From Brevibacterium oceani (GTDB lineage: Bacteria > Actinomycetota > Actinomycetes > Actinomycetales > Brevibacteriaceae), in NCBI RefSeq assembly GCF_013623835.1, contig NZ_JABKDE010000002.1, positions 604,198-668,197 on the forward strand: 64,000 bases of DNA, read 5' to 3'. The notes beneath the pieces are model-generated. The model was given only the letters and a program-made list of their open reading frames with translations, was not told the origin of the DNA and made no database searches. Each line of letters opens with the position of its first letter. Positions within the stretch are counted from its first letter, which is position 1. Of the stretch, positions 36,952 to 46,169 are shown piece by piece. A program made the position numbers and the translations under genes.

Positions 36952-37520
36952 GGGACTTCTCCGGTGTGCTCATCAAGGGTGCGGAAGAACGCATCCTCGG
37001 CTTCGCGGCGGGCCGCGACCTGCTCGAAGACGAACTGCACGAAGTCCTCCGCACGGTCGGCGATCACGACGTCCTCGACCGCGGACGCGGGGTCCTCGCC
37101 GGGCCAAGCGGTCTGCCGCGTGGGTCGGTCACGGTCCAGGCGGGTGCCGGAGGCGGCGACCCATTCGCGCAGCCGGTTGCGAGCGTCGGCGAAGTCCCGA
37201 TGCCAGCCGAACGGCGCGGACCCGGCCTGCTCGGGGTCGTAGGCGCACAGCCAGTGCAGATGCAGGGCCGACAGCTCCCATACCAGTTCGGGATGCCGGT
37301 GCCAGAACGGCGACACGACACTGGCGGGCAGCCCGTAAGTGCGGCGCAGCCACGCCACCCAGTCGTTGAGCGCGAGCCACTCGACTTCCAGATCGTCGGC
37401 GGACAGCAGGTTCCAGTTCACCGGATGCGGTGGCTCGGCCACATCGTCCGCTGCGGCGTCAGGCTCATCATCCGGGTCGAAGTGGTCGGGTTCGTCAGGC
37501 TCAAGCGTGTACTCATCCAT
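36948..37520 (-). CDS. conserved element protein, function unknown
   Basis: A 190-residue acidic soluble protein. The N-terminal 35 residues are rich in Asp, Glu and Pro (DEYTLEPDEPDHFDPDDEPD); the rest is Trp-rich and helical (VEWLALNDWVAWLRRTYGLP, SALHLHWLCAYDPEQ). I do not recognise the family. It lies 18 bases after ssb and overlaps the 65-residue gene by ATGA, so it is part of the leftward operon. Confidence 0.75.
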   Translation of the reverse strand: MDEYTLEPDEPDHFDPDDEPDAAADDVAEPPHPVNWNLLSADDLEVEWLALNDWVAWLRRTYGLPASVVSPFWHRHPELVWELSALHLHWLCAYDPEQAGSAPFGWHRDFADARNRLREWVAASGTRLDRDRPTRQTAWPGEDPASAVEDVVIADRAEDFVQFVFEQVAARREAEDAFFRTLDEHTGEVP

Positions 37521-37538
37521 CGTGGTCAGCGCTTCCGG

Positions 37539-37982
37539 TCACATGCTCACGGCCGGAGCCGACTGGGCCGTGGCGCGCGCGGGCGCGGCGAATGCGGCCG
37601 CGTCACGCTCAGGCGCAGTGCGTCGGGGCGTGCGGTCGACGTCGTAGCGGGTGCGGGCCATGTCGTGACCGACCCGGCGGGCGACGAACTCCTCACCCTC
37701 GACGTTCTGACCGTCGCGCTGATAGCTGTACTCGCGGACATAGCCTTCGGCGATGATCTTGTCGCCCTTCGCCAGTCGTTCGTGGCCCTGCTCGGCGGCG
37801 GCCTTGAACGCGACCAGGTTGTGGAAGGTGGTCTCCAACTGCGTGAACGACCCGTCCTGCTCCTGCCGGTAGTGCTCTTTGCCGACATTCATGAACAGCC
37901 GGGCATCACCGTTCTCGGTGTGGGTGAGCTGAGGGTCGGACGCGACGAACCCCGAGAACGACTGCTGAGTCTGGATAGCCAT
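37539..37982 (-). CDS. ssb: single-stranded DNA-binding protein of the element
   Basis: A 147-residue SSB with one OB fold (FSGFVASDPQLTHTENGDARLF, FHNLVAFKAAAEQ, GDKIIAEGYVREYSYQRDGQ). It binds and protects the transferred or replicating single strand. The tail is short and Ala/Pro-rich and lacks the acidic DDDIPF end of housekeeping SSBs, which fits a plasmid- or element-type SSB that does not recruit the host replisome the same way. Confidence 0.9.
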   Translation of the reverse strand: MAIQTQQSFSGFVASDPQLTHTENGDARLFMNVGKEHYRQEQDGSFTQLETTFHNLVAFKAAAEQGHERLAKGDKIIAEGYVREYSYQRDGQNVEGEEFVARRVGHDMARTRYDVDRTPRRTAPERDAAAFAAPARATAQSAPAVSM

Positions 37983-38059
37983 CTGAGTCTCCTGACATCT
38001 ACGCGACCCCGTCGATCAGGGGCCGCTCATGTCAGGCAGGTGCACGACCGTTCTCTGCG

Positions 38060-39847
38060 TCAGGTCGCCGTCGGGCGCCGCAGCAGGGCCTCGATGGCCG
38101 AGCGGTCCTTGCCGAGCTGGGCGGCGTCGGGGCGGGTGGGCCAGGGGCGCAGGTCGGTCACGATCGGTGGCGCGGACCGCAGCAGGGTGATGCCGGTGCC
38201 GAAGGCCAGGGTGCGGATGCGGTCGGGCGGGAGGATCGGCACTCGGCGCACGGAGCGCTGGTTGGAGCGGGTGCCGTGGTCGCCGAGGGTCACGGAGTCG
38301 GTGTACTCGTCGCGTTCGCCGATGAGGGAGGACAGGTCTTGGAGGTCGCGGGAGTTGGAGGCGCCGCCGAGGATGATCTTCACGATGGAGGCGTCCCAGA
38401 TGGCGCCGGCGGCGTTGTCGCCCCACTTCTCGCGGGCTTGGGCGAGCGACTGGAGCACGGGCAGGCAAGTGATTCCGGTGCCGCCGCCCTCTGCCATCAG
38501 CGTCGGCAGCGACGGCAACGGTGAGAGGTTGCCGATCTCATCGAGCGCGAGCAGCAGGGGCGGGTCCAGGCGGGCACCGGGTGAGCGGGCGGCGAGGCGG
38601 CGGGCGGCTTCGACGAGGTCTTCCACGAACGCGGTCACCAGGGCCGCGGACGCACCGGCGCCAGCGCCCGTGGCGAGCAGATACAGCGTGCCGCGCTGGG
38701 TGAGGAACGCTTCGGGGTTGAAGTCCTCACCGGCTCGTGGGGTGACGGCGTCGAGGACGCGGGGGTCGGCGAGTGCTCCGAGGGCGAGGGAGACGCCTTG
38801 CCGGATCGAATCCCGCGTCTTGGGGTCGGAGTCGATCATCGCCCCGAGGGAGTCGGCCCATCCGGTGGCTGCGCCGGAGTGATTGGTGAGGATGGCGACG
38901 GCTTCGGCGGCGATGGAGGGGTCCAGGGTCCACCGGAACAGCTCAGCCGGCGGACGGCCGTCGAGAGCGGCGGCGTGCAGCAGCGCTTGGAGCGCGGTGC
39001 GGGTCTTGCCTTCCCGGAACCCGCCGGACTCGACCCCTCCGGAGGAGAGTCCGGTGGCGGAGGCGAGGCCGGTGGCGCGGATCATCGCCGTCAGCGGGTC
39101 CTCACATCCGCGGACCGGGGACCAACGGAGTCCGGCGGGGACGCCTTCGGCGAGGTGCTGGGGATCGAACACGCCCACCGGCCGACTGTCGCGCTGGCGG
39201 GCGCGGAGGGTGGCGGTGAGGTTGTCCGGCCGCGTCGAGGTGGTGACGACCGCGCCGGGTGCGTCGAGGATGGCGTTGATGACCACATGCAGTCCCTTGC
39301 CGGAGCGGGGCGGGCCAAGCAGCAGGATCGAGTCTTCGACCGATGCCCAGACCTGTTTGCCGTGGCTGGTGCCGAGCAGGTAACCCACATCCGCCGGTCC
39401 GGGCGTCTCCAGGGAGGGGCGCAGTGTGCCGGCGCGGCGCAGCAGCGCTTTCCCGGAGGCGGTCTGGCTGACTTCGTGGCCGGTGGCGGTGCCGGCGAGG
39501 CGGCGGGGGTCGGTCTCGGTCTTGCGGGTGTGGCGGCGCAGCCGCATCCACACCCACCCGCTGCCCACGGCCAGTGCGGTGAGCAGGACGGCGGTGACGA
39601 TCCAGTAGAGGACCGGGTTCAGCCCGGCGGCATCGAGCGCGGCGGCCGGGTCGCCGGGGTTGAACAGCACCCCGAGCCCCGACGCCGGTCCCGCGGCGGG
39701 TTGGGCGGAGCCGGCGAGGAACGCGGCCACGCTGCCGGCGGCGCGCAGGATGAGCGCGACACCGAACATGCCGATCAGCCCGATCAGGGCGGCGTTGGTC
39801 AGCTCGTCCCCGAACGAGCCGGTCTGCCGCCCCTGCGGGCTGCTCAC
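38060..39847 (-). CDS. type IV coupling protein (VirD4/TraG-like ATPase)
   Basis: Links the relaxase-DNA complex to the secretion channel. 595 residues: two N-terminal membrane helices (about 20-45 and 80-103), Walker A LLGPPRSGKGLHV (about 176-188), Walker B LLLALDEIGNLSPLP, and a C-terminal TraG/TraD-type domain with GGASNSRDLQDLSSLIGERD. GTG start overlaps the preceding stop by four bases. Belongs to the coupled run with virB4. Confidence 0.92.
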   Translation of the reverse strand: MSSPQGRQTGSFGDELTNAALIGLIGMFGVALILRAAGSVAAFLAGSAQPAAGPASGLGVLFNPGDPAAALDAAGLNPVLYWIVTAVLLTALAVGSGWVWMRLRRHTRKTETDPRRLAGTATGHEVSQTASGKALLRRAGTLRPSLETPGPADVGYLLGTSHGKQVWASVEDSILLLGPPRSGKGLHVVINAILDAPGAVVTTSTRPDNLTATLRARQRDSRPVGVFDPQHLAEGVPAGLRWSPVRGCEDPLTAMIRATGLASATGLSSGGVESGGFREGKTRTALQALLHAAALDGRPPAELFRWTLDPSIAAEAVAILTNHSGAATGWADSLGAMIDSDPKTRDSIRQGVSLALGALADPRVLDAVTPRAGEDFNPEAFLTQRGTLYLLATGAGAGASAALVTAFVEDLVEAARRLAARSPGARLDPPLLLALDEIGNLSPLPSLPTLMAEGGGTGITCLPVLQSLAQAREKWGDNAAGAIWDASIVKIILGGASNSRDLQDLSSLIGERDEYTDSVTLGDHGTRSNQRSVRRVPILPPDRIRTLAFGTGITLLRSAPPIVTDLRPWPTRPDAAQLGKDRSAIEALLRRPTAT

Positions 39848-40425
39848 GGCACCCGCCTGACCACGGTCGTGCCGGAGATACGCCCGTACAGGACCACTTC
39901 GCCCGCCCCGTCGGCCTCGGGCAGCACGGCGTCGAGCTGGCGCCTGTCGAGCAGGGCGCGCGCCGCACCGGTGCCGGTGGCGTCGGTGTGGGAGACGATC
40001 ACGGCGACGGCGATGTCCTCACCGGGCACGAACCCGTCCCCGGTGACCTCGACCAGCACCGGCGGCTCGTGCTGCTTGGCGCGGCGTGCGCGCCGCGTGC
40101 CCGGCGCGGCCGCGTCTTCGTCGTCGGGTAGCGGGGGTGGGGTGGGTTTGCGGGAGCGGATGAGGTCGGTGAACACGGTTCCGTCGACCTCGCGGACCTC
40201 GATCCGCACGGCGATGGTGCGGTCCTTGGTCACCGCGTCCAGTAGCGGCCCGAAGGTGCCGCGTGTCCATTCCGAGCCCACGGCCGGTGGCGGGAACGGC
40301 GTGCCGTCGACGGTGACGTCCAGGGCGCCGTTCTCGGTGACGGTGATGAGGACGTGTGGCAGCACCACCGGTGTCTCGTCGGGCTGCTGGGACGGGGGGC
40401 GGCGCAGCGGGTTGCGGCCGCTCAT
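39844..40425 (-). CDS. element protein between virB4 and virD4, unknown
   Basis: A 193-residue soluble protein with two beta-rich parts (LPHVLITVTENGALDVTVDG and VLVEVTGDGFVPGEDIAVAV) joined by a Pro/Arg/Asp-rich linker. No known motif. It overlaps both neighbours by four bases (ATGA and GTGA), so its product is probably made in fixed ratio with the ATPases and may be an accessory of the coupling step. Function is not established. Confidence 0.8.
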   Translation of the reverse strand: MSGRNPLRRPPSQQPDETPVVLPHVLITVTENGALDVTVDGTPFPPPAVGSEWTRGTFGPLLDAVTKDRTIAVRIEVREVDGTVFTDLIRSRKPTPPPLPDDEDAAAPGTRRARRAKQHEPPVLVEVTGDGFVPGEDIAVAVIVSHTDATGTGAARALLDRRQLDAVLPEADGAGEVVLYGRISGTTVVRRVP

Positions 40426-41909
40426 GACTGACCGCCCAGGTAGCGGGCGTCAGTCCGGAACAGTTTCAGCTCGACCGGATGGAGCTGGTGCTGCGAAATG
40501 AAGCTTCTGGACTTGATCTTCCACAGCCCCTGCCCGACCCCCAGGGTCGCGAGGAGCTTCTGCTCGGTGCCGGTCAGCCCGAGGGCTTGCGCGGTGGTGC
40601 CGAGCTGGTCGGATTCTTGCCGGTAGACGATGCGGGTCTCCGCGTTCGCCAGGAGGGAGTTGGCGAGGGAGCGCATCGCGGAGCCCTGGTCGCCGACGTT
40701 GTCGAGGTCGGTGAGCTTGTGGAAGATCAGCATGTTCGCGATGCCGTAATGCCGTGCCAGCCTCCAGTGCGCGTCCATGCGCCTGAGCAGGGCGGGGTGG
40801 GACATCAGGCGCCAGGCTTCGTCGTAGATAACCCACCGTTGCCCACCATTGGGGTCCAGCAGCGCGGACTCCATCCACGCGCTGGAGCACGTCATCAGGA
40901 CACTGATGAGGGTGGAGTTCTCTGTCACCCGCGACAGGTCGAGGCTGATCATCGGCAGCGAAGGGTCGAACGCGACGGTCGAGGGGCCGTCGAAGAGCCC
41001 GCCGAGGTCCCCGGCCACCAGGCGGCGCAGGGCGTGGCCGACGAGCCTGCCGTCCTCCGCGAGGCGACCGTCCGGAACATCGGTCGGGCTGAGGATGTGG
41101 TCGACGACCATTGGCAGGATCGGCACCGTGTTCTCGGCAACGGTGGCGGTCAGGGCGAGGTCGATCGCGGTGTGCTCCAACGGCGTCAAGCCGCGCGCGA
41201 GCACGGTCTCAGCCAGCGCGCCGATCAGGTCACGCCGCCGGGACGCGACCGTGGCGGCCCATTGCTCATCCGAGAGGCCGGAGGGGCGGTGGCCTTCATC
41301 GAGCGGATTCAAGCGTGTATGCAGTCCGTGGCCCAAGACGATCGCCCGCCCGCCGACTGCTTCGGCGACCGCGGTGTGCTCGCCCTTCGGGTCACCGGGG
41401 ACGTAGACGCGGCGGCCGAACGGCAGGGACCGGGTGTAGATCGACTTCGCCAGGCTGGACTTGCCGGAGCCGACGATGCCGGCCAGGACGATGTTGGGTG
41501 CGGTGATGATCCCGCGGGCGTAGAGCACCCACGGGTCGTAGACGAAGCTGCCGCCTGAGTAGAGGTCTTGTCCGACGAACACCCCATTGGAGCCGAGTCC
41601 GCCTTCGGCGACGAACGGGTACGCCCCGGCGAGGGTCGCGGAGGTGTCCTGGTGGCGGGGCAGCCGGAACCGGCCGGGCGACCTAAGCGCAGCGGGTCCG
41701 GTTTCGCCTGCGGCAGGCAGATAGGTCGTCGCGCGCTGTTCGGCCTTCTCGGCCTCGGCCTTCGCCCGTGCCGCCTGCTTCTCGACCTGGCGCTGTTCGG
41801 CTTGGAGGCGGGCGGCGGCCTGTCGGCGTTGCTTGCGCAGCCGGCGGCGCTCGGCCGCGGGGGCGACCAGGACGGAGGTGTGCAACTGCTCCGGCTCGCT
41901 GCCAGTCAT
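40422..41909 (-). CDS. VirB4-like conjugation ATPase (C-terminal, motor half)
   Basis: Powers assembly or substrate passage of the type IV channel. 495 residues: a basic coiled-coil N-terminus (20-65), then the ATPase with Walker A GIVGSGKSS (about 144-152), Walker B WVIYDEAWRLM and the following RMDAHWRLARHYGIANMLI helix typical of VirB4/TraC. The usual VirB4 N-terminal domain is missing here and a matching protein is encoded separately at 43234. ATG at 41909 overlaps the upstream stop (ATGA); a longer open frame upstream is the other-frame shadow of that gene. Confidence 0.9.
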   Translation of the reverse strand: MTGSEPEQLHTSVLVAPAAERRRLRKQRRQAAARLQAEQRQVEKQAARAKAEAEKAEQRATTYLPAAGETGPAALRSPGRFRLPRHQDTSATLAGAYPFVAEGGLGSNGVFVGQDLYSGGSFVYDPWVLYARGIITAPNIVLAGIVGSGKSSLAKSIYTRSLPFGRRVYVPGDPKGEHTAVAEAVGGRAIVLGHGLHTRLNPLDEGHRPSGLSDEQWAATVASRRRDLIGALAETVLARGLTPLEHTAIDLALTATVAENTVPILPMVVDHILSPTDVPDGRLAEDGRLVGHALRRLVAGDLGGLFDGPSTVAFDPSLPMISLDLSRVTENSTLISVLMTCSSAWMESALLDPNGGQRWVIYDEAWRLMSHPALLRRMDAHWRLARHYGIANMLIFHKLTDLDNVGDQGSAMRSLANSLLANAETRIVYRQESDQLGTTAQALGLTGTEQKLLATLGVGQGLWKIKSRSFISQHQLHPVELKLFRTDARYLGGQS

Positions 41910-43129
41910 AGTGAGAGTCCTCGGGACTGCTTGACCGTGGCGACGCCGGGGTGCTCGAACCAGGATGGATCGGGCGCCCGCCGCGATCGCTCTGTCGTTG
42001 CCTGCTTGAGTGCCGGTTCCGGCTCGTGCTTGGGCGCGCCGATCCCGGCGATCGCTTCGCGCGCCGGCACCACGGCGTCTTCGTTGAGGGCGTCGGCTGG
42101 CGGCGTGTACTCCCGGAGGAGGCTGACGTGTCCGGCGAACGGGTTGTAGGTCAGGATGTAGCCGTCCTCGCCGGTGACCACCCGGTCCAACGCGCCGGTC
42201 GGGGGCTCGTCGTAGGCGTAGCCGTTCTCCAGTGCCGCCTGGGTGGTCTCCTCGCCGTAGTCGTAGCCGGTCAGGAGTTCGATCGCCGCATCGGTGCCGT
42301 CCCGCTCGATCAGGTCCAGCACTTCGTCGGCTTCCTCGCCTTGCAGGAACACCACGCTGATCCATTGCCGCTCGGGCCTGGACGCCTCGGCTGGCTCCGT
42401 CTGCTCGGTGGGTTCGGCCAGCTCGGTGAGTTCGGTGAGGGGGTCGGTGTTGGTGCGGGCGGCCTCGGCCACCCATTCCGGGAATAGCCCCGCGTGCTCG
42501 GGAGTGCTGTCGGGGTGGTCGAGGGCGTACTGGCGGGCCTCTCCGGCGGCGCCAAGGAAGGTCGCGAGGTCGCGGATCGCGTGGTCGGGGTCGACGGGCT
42601 GGCCGGCGCCGGTGAACAGGTCCCGGCCCTCCAGCTCCTGCCCGGTGGTGGTGTCGGTGATCCGGTAGGCGTAGCGCTGGTGCTCACCCACCGGGGTGTC
42701 GGGCCAGACGGTCAGCCGCAGCGTCCCAGCGGTAACCGTCGTGGGCACGGGGCCGTCATGATCGAGCCCGGCTTGCGCGGGCTCGGGGTGCCAGGCGATC
42801 CGCCCGGAGTGGGAGAACGCCGCGTTGAGGTGGTCGTGGGCCTGGTCGAGCAGGGTGCCGGCCTGGTGCAGCTCGTCGGCGGCGGCGAGGGCGGAGCGGT
42901 CCCCGGCGAGGTGGTCGCCGTCGTCGTGGTGTGCCCGGTCGCGGTGGGCGAGGTGGGTGGCGGCGAGCTGGTCGAGCACCTGCCTCAGCGACCGCATGGC
43001 CGCGGTCAGGTCGCCGAACACGGTGTAGGTGTCGGCGGGGTCATCGAACACACGGCTGGCGTGGGCGAGACCCCGCATCGCCTCCGACGCTTCGGCGGCA
43101 TCGGCGAGTGGATCGTGGAACGTGGGCAT
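41906..43129 (-). CDS. element protein of unknown function (407 residues)
   Basis: Begins MPTFHDPLADAAEASEAMRG after a GGGAGG site. The N-terminal half is helical (DLTAAMRSLRQVLDQLAATH), the middle mixed, and the C-terminal region (TTQAALENGYAYDEPP, EDGYILTYNPFAGHVSLL) is a conserved feature of actinobacterial conjugative elements as far as I can recall. No catalytic motif. Located between the two VirB4 halves and coupled to the motor half by a four-base overlap. Confidence 0.8.
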   Translation of the reverse strand: MPTFHDPLADAAEASEAMRGLAHASRVFDDPADTYTVFGDLTAAMRSLRQVLDQLAATHLAHRDRAHHDDGDHLAGDRSALAAADELHQAGTLLDQAHDHLNAAFSHSGRIAWHPEPAQAGLDHDGPVPTTVTAGTLRLTVWPDTPVGEHQRYAYRITDTTTGQELEGRDLFTGAGQPVDPDHAIRDLATFLGAAGEARQYALDHPDSTPEHAGLFPEWVAEAARTNTDPLTELTELAEPTEQTEPAEASRPERQWISVVFLQGEEADEVLDLIERDGTDAAIELLTGYDYGEETTQAALENGYAYDEPPTGALDRVVTGEDGYILTYNPFAGHVSLLREYTPPADALNEDAVVPAREAIAGIGAPKHEPEPALKQATTERSRRAPDPSWFEHPGVATVKQSRGLSL

Positions 43130-43233
43130 GACAGCCTCCCTGGCAACGTGGGCGAGCACCCCCGGCAGTTCGGGGGCCACCGGTCAGGTGCGCCCGCCCG
43201 TCCACGCGCCGGGAACGGCCCGCAGCGGGCGGG

Positions 43234-44706
43234 TCAGATGCGGCGGCAGAGAGGGAGGGAGGCGGCGGTGAACGCAGCGGCCTGCTGGCCGACGAGGAGG
43301 CGGGTCTCGCAGGAGGCTTGGATGGCGGCCTGTTCGATCGCCGCCACCCCGGCCTCCAGCTCCTCCACGGTGGGGGCGGAGACGGAGATGAGGCCGGTGT
43401 AGCGCAGGACGCCGTGGCCGGCGGTGAGGTCGGCTTCCTGCTGGAGCACGTCGTGGTACTCGGCGGTCTGGGCGGCGTCTTCGATCTGCCCGATCTTGGC
43501 CCGTTGCGCCTGGTCGGAGATGTGCTCGACCTTCTTCTTGCGGATGTCTCTGGCGGCTTGGTCGGAGCGCATCGGCGTGCACAGCAACGAGAACGACCGC
43601 TGAATCCCCGTCGAGAGGAGCACCGGGGACAGGAACCCCGGATAGACCAGCGACCGGGGCCACTCACTGACCCACAGCACCGCATGGTGGGCCGAGTCGG
43701 TGCGCAGCCGCGACCAGGACTCGTTGACCGCCACTGGGCCGGCGGTGGCGAGGGACTGGCCGAGCTGTCCGTGGCGCTCGAGGGTGGCGGCGATCGCCGG
43801 GTCATACGCGCTGCGGAGGATCACCGCGATCTGTCCCGGCGTGAGCCACCCGGAGGGTGACAGGTCGGCCGAACGCAGCGCCGCCGTAAGGGTGGACATC
43901 TCCTGGCGCAGGACCGCGGCCGCGCCGCGCAGCCCGCCGCCGGCGGTCCTGATCTGCCGCGCGCTGGCGTTCATGTCCAACGCGAGGCTGAGCGTGGTCG
44001 CGTGCCTCTCGCCCGCGGGACCGGCGCGGTCGATCAGCTCGGCATAGGTGGTCGCGGCCCAGGTGTCGTCGGCGGTGCCGTGCGCCTCCCACCACTCCGC
44101 CAGGCCGGTGCCGGAGTCCGGCAGGGTGCGTTCGAGGACTTGCAGGGTGGCGATCCGGCCGGACCGGCACACGGTCGCCAGGACGCGGCCCCAGGAGGTG
44201 ACGCGCCGTTCCTGCTCCCCGGGATCGAGGAGCACGAACGCAGGATGCGTCACCTCACACACCACGGTCAGCGTGCTGGCGGTGGGGTCGTGGATCATCC
44301 CGGCGCCGGTTTCGGGGTCGGTGTATTCGCGTAGTCGCGCCTGGTCGCCGGGCAGCGCGAGCGTGCCCACCGGCCGGGGCTTCACGATCCGGCGTCGGTA
44401 GAGGAGTTGCCCGCCGGTGGTGCGCCAGAGCCACCAGAACGCGACCGGCAGCCACTCCACCGCCGGCCGCCCGGCGATGGGTATCCACGTCATGCAGGCG
44501 GCGATCACCCAGATGGGGGCGGTGTAGGCGAGGAGGATGCCGCCGCCCGCGTACAGGGCGCCGACGATGGAGAGGATGCCGATGGCGAGGGTGATGAGCT
44601 GCGCCAGCGACAGCCCTAGGAGAACGCCGCGGCGGGTGAGGCGGGAGAACTTGACCGGCACCAGCTCCGCTGATGACGCGGCGGGCTCGGTCTGCTTTGC
44701 GGGCAT
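43234..44706 (-). CDS. PrgI/SCO6880-like membrane protein resembling the VirB4 N-terminal half
   Basis: 490 residues. Two adjacent membrane helices lie near the N-terminus (about 28-72: LLGLSLAQLITLAIGILSIV and YTAPIWVIAACMTWIPIAG), the PrgI-like part, followed by a large soluble region. The region (LRQEMSTLTAALRSADLSPS, SESWSRLRTDSAHHAVLWVSEWPRSLV) looks like the CagE/TrbE/VirB4 N-terminal domain, but no Walker motifs follow. I infer a split VirB4 whose ATPase half is the gene at 40422. It starts six bases after the TrbL-like gene. Confidence 0.82.
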   Translation of the reverse strand: MPAKQTEPAASSAELVPVKFSRLTRRGVLLGLSLAQLITLAIGILSIVGALYAGGGILLAYTAPIWVIAACMTWIPIAGRPAVEWLPVAFWWLWRTTGGQLLYRRRIVKPRPVGTLALPGDQARLREYTDPETGAGMIHDPTASTLTVVCEVTHPAFVLLDPGEQERRVTSWGRVLATVCRSGRIATLQVLERTLPDSGTGLAEWWEAHGTADDTWAATTYAELIDRAGPAGERHATTLSLALDMNASARQIRTAGGGLRGAAAVLRQEMSTLTAALRSADLSPSGWLTPGQIAVILRSAYDPAIAATLERHGQLGQSLATAGPVAVNESWSRLRTDSAHHAVLWVSEWPRSLVYPGFLSPVLLSTGIQRSFSLLCTPMRSDQAARDIRKKKVEHISDQAQRAKIGQIEDAAQTAEYHDVLQQEADLTAGHGVLRYTGLISVSAPTVEELEAGVAAIEQAAIQASCETRLLVGQQAAAFTAASLPLCRRI

Positions 44707-44712
44707 GGCGGC

Positions 44713-46134
44713 TCACTCTTTTCCGGTCGGCTTCGGTGCCGGCGGCGGGGGCTGCTTCGGTGGCCGCGACTCCGGCTCCGATGGCCCCGTGGGACCCGCG
44801 GAGGGTGTCTTGGGTGCCGGGGTCGAGGGCGGGGGTGCCTGCGCGGCCGGTGGCGGGGTGGTGCCGGTCTGCCCTGCGCAGTCGGCGGCGTTCTCGCCCT
44901 GGTTGCCGAGGGCCTTGCCGGCCTTGGGTCCGGCGGTGGCGGCGTCTTTGGCGACTTTCGCCGCCACCACCGCGGCGGCGGCCGGCCCGGCAGCCGCTGC
45001 ACCAGCTCCAGCGCCCGCTCCGGCTCCGCCACCCGCGCCGGCTCCTGCGGAGCTGCCGGCGGCGGTCTTGCCGCCTGCGCCAGCCGTGCCGCTGGAGGAC
45101 GCTGGTGCAGGGTTCTTCGGCTCCGGCGGCTTCTTGCCACCACCACCGTCGTCGTTGCCGTCCAAGACCTTCTTTGGCTCGTTCCCGCCGTTGCCGCCGG
45201 GCTTGGAGGGGACCGGGACGGGACGGTTGAGGGCGTTCTTCGCGTCCTGTTCGGAGCCGATGGCGTGGTACATGTCGAATCCGACGAACGCGATGAACTT
45301 GTAGGTCAGGTAGGGCGCGAACGCGGCCATCGCCATGAGCACGATCCCGGCGATCGGGTCGGCCACCGAAGCCAGATCCCCATCGATCGGCGCGCTGACC
45401 TGGGTGATGGCGACGAGGAACATCACGACCAGGACGAGCTTGGAGCAGATCAGGGCGATGACGAACATCGCCCACTTGCTGATCCACCCCCGGCTGGCGT
45501 CCCACGAGGCGCCGGAGAACGCCAGTGGGGCGAACACGATCGCCACCAACAGCAGCGCCTTGCGCACCAGCAGGCTCAACCAGACGATCGCGGCGGCCGC
45601 GATCGCCAGGCCGGCGAGGAAGATCGTGATGATCGCACCCACGCCGGGGGCGGCGATGTTGATGCCGACCAGGCCCGCGGCGAGCAGGGCGATCTTGTCG
45701 CCCATGCTCTCGGTGGTCTCCCCGGCGGCCTGGATGATCCCGATGCAGAGCTGGTCCACGATCTCCAACAACAAGGCGGTCAGGGTGATGACGACGAAGC
45801 TGCCGAGCACGCTCTTGGCGAGCCCCAGCGCGGCACGGCTGAGCGCGGTGGGGTCTCGGCGGATGAGGCCGGTGATGAGCTGGAGGCAGAAGAAGATCAG
45901 CATCACGAAAACGGCGATGCCGAACAGGATGTTGTAGACCGCCACGTACTCCTCGCTGGTGACATCCACGAGGGTGGTGGTGTCGAAGACCGTCCAGACG
46001 GCCTCGAACAGCCACCCGGCGGCGGCGCCCATGGCTTGGGCCAGCCAGTCGAACGGCGCCGCCACCAGACTGGCCGCACCTTCACCGACTGCATCGCAGA
46101 CGGAGGAGATGACAGGGACGTCGCAGACACCCAT
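44713..46134 (-). CDS. TrbL/VirB6-like conjugation channel membrane protein
   Basis: 473 residues. Six or more membrane helices lie between about 70 and 300 (for example LFGIAVFVMLIFFCLQLITG, SVLGSFVVITLTALLLEIVD, GAIITIFLAGLAIAAAAIVW). A low-complexity Gly/Ala/Pro-rich tail occupies the last 150 residues, ending APKPTGKE. This is the layout of actinobacterial TrbL/VirB6 homologues. Operon partner of the PrgI-like gene (six-base gap). Confidence 0.88.
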   Translation of the reverse strand: MGVCDVPVISSVCDAVGEGAASLVAAPFDWLAQAMGAAAGWLFEAVWTVFDTTTLVDVTSEEYVAVYNILFGIAVFVMLIFFCLQLITGLIRRDPTALSRAALGLAKSVLGSFVVITLTALLLEIVDQLCIGIIQAAGETTESMGDKIALLAAGLVGINIAAPGVGAIITIFLAGLAIAAAAIVWLSLLVRKALLLVAIVFAPLAFSGASWDASRGWISKWAMFVIALICSKLVLVVMFLVAITQVSAPIDGDLASVADPIAGIVLMAMAAFAPYLTYKFIAFVGFDMYHAIGSEQDAKNALNRPVPVPSKPGGNGGNEPKKVLDGNDDGGGGKKPPEPKNPAPASSSGTAGAGGKTAAGSSAGAGAGGGAGAGAGAGAAAAGPAAAAVVAAKVAKDAATAGPKAGKALGNQGENAADCAGQTGTTPPPAAQAPPPSTPAPKTPSAGPTGPSEPESRPPKQPPPPAPKPTGKE

Positions 46135-46169
46135 CGCAAGACCTGCTTCCTAGCTCGATGGATGGGTGT

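Noticed and set aside
36542..37054. Open frame extending the recombinase by 171 codons
   Set aside because: It is Arg/Ser-rich, overlaps two other genes and lies before the conserved resolvase start. ATG 36541 has a ribosome site.
41910..42476. Upstream extension of the virB4 frame
   Set aside because: It is antiparallel-free but overlaps the 407-residue gene in another frame, and is Arg/His/Gly-rich shadow sequence; ATG 41909 with ATGA overlap is better.
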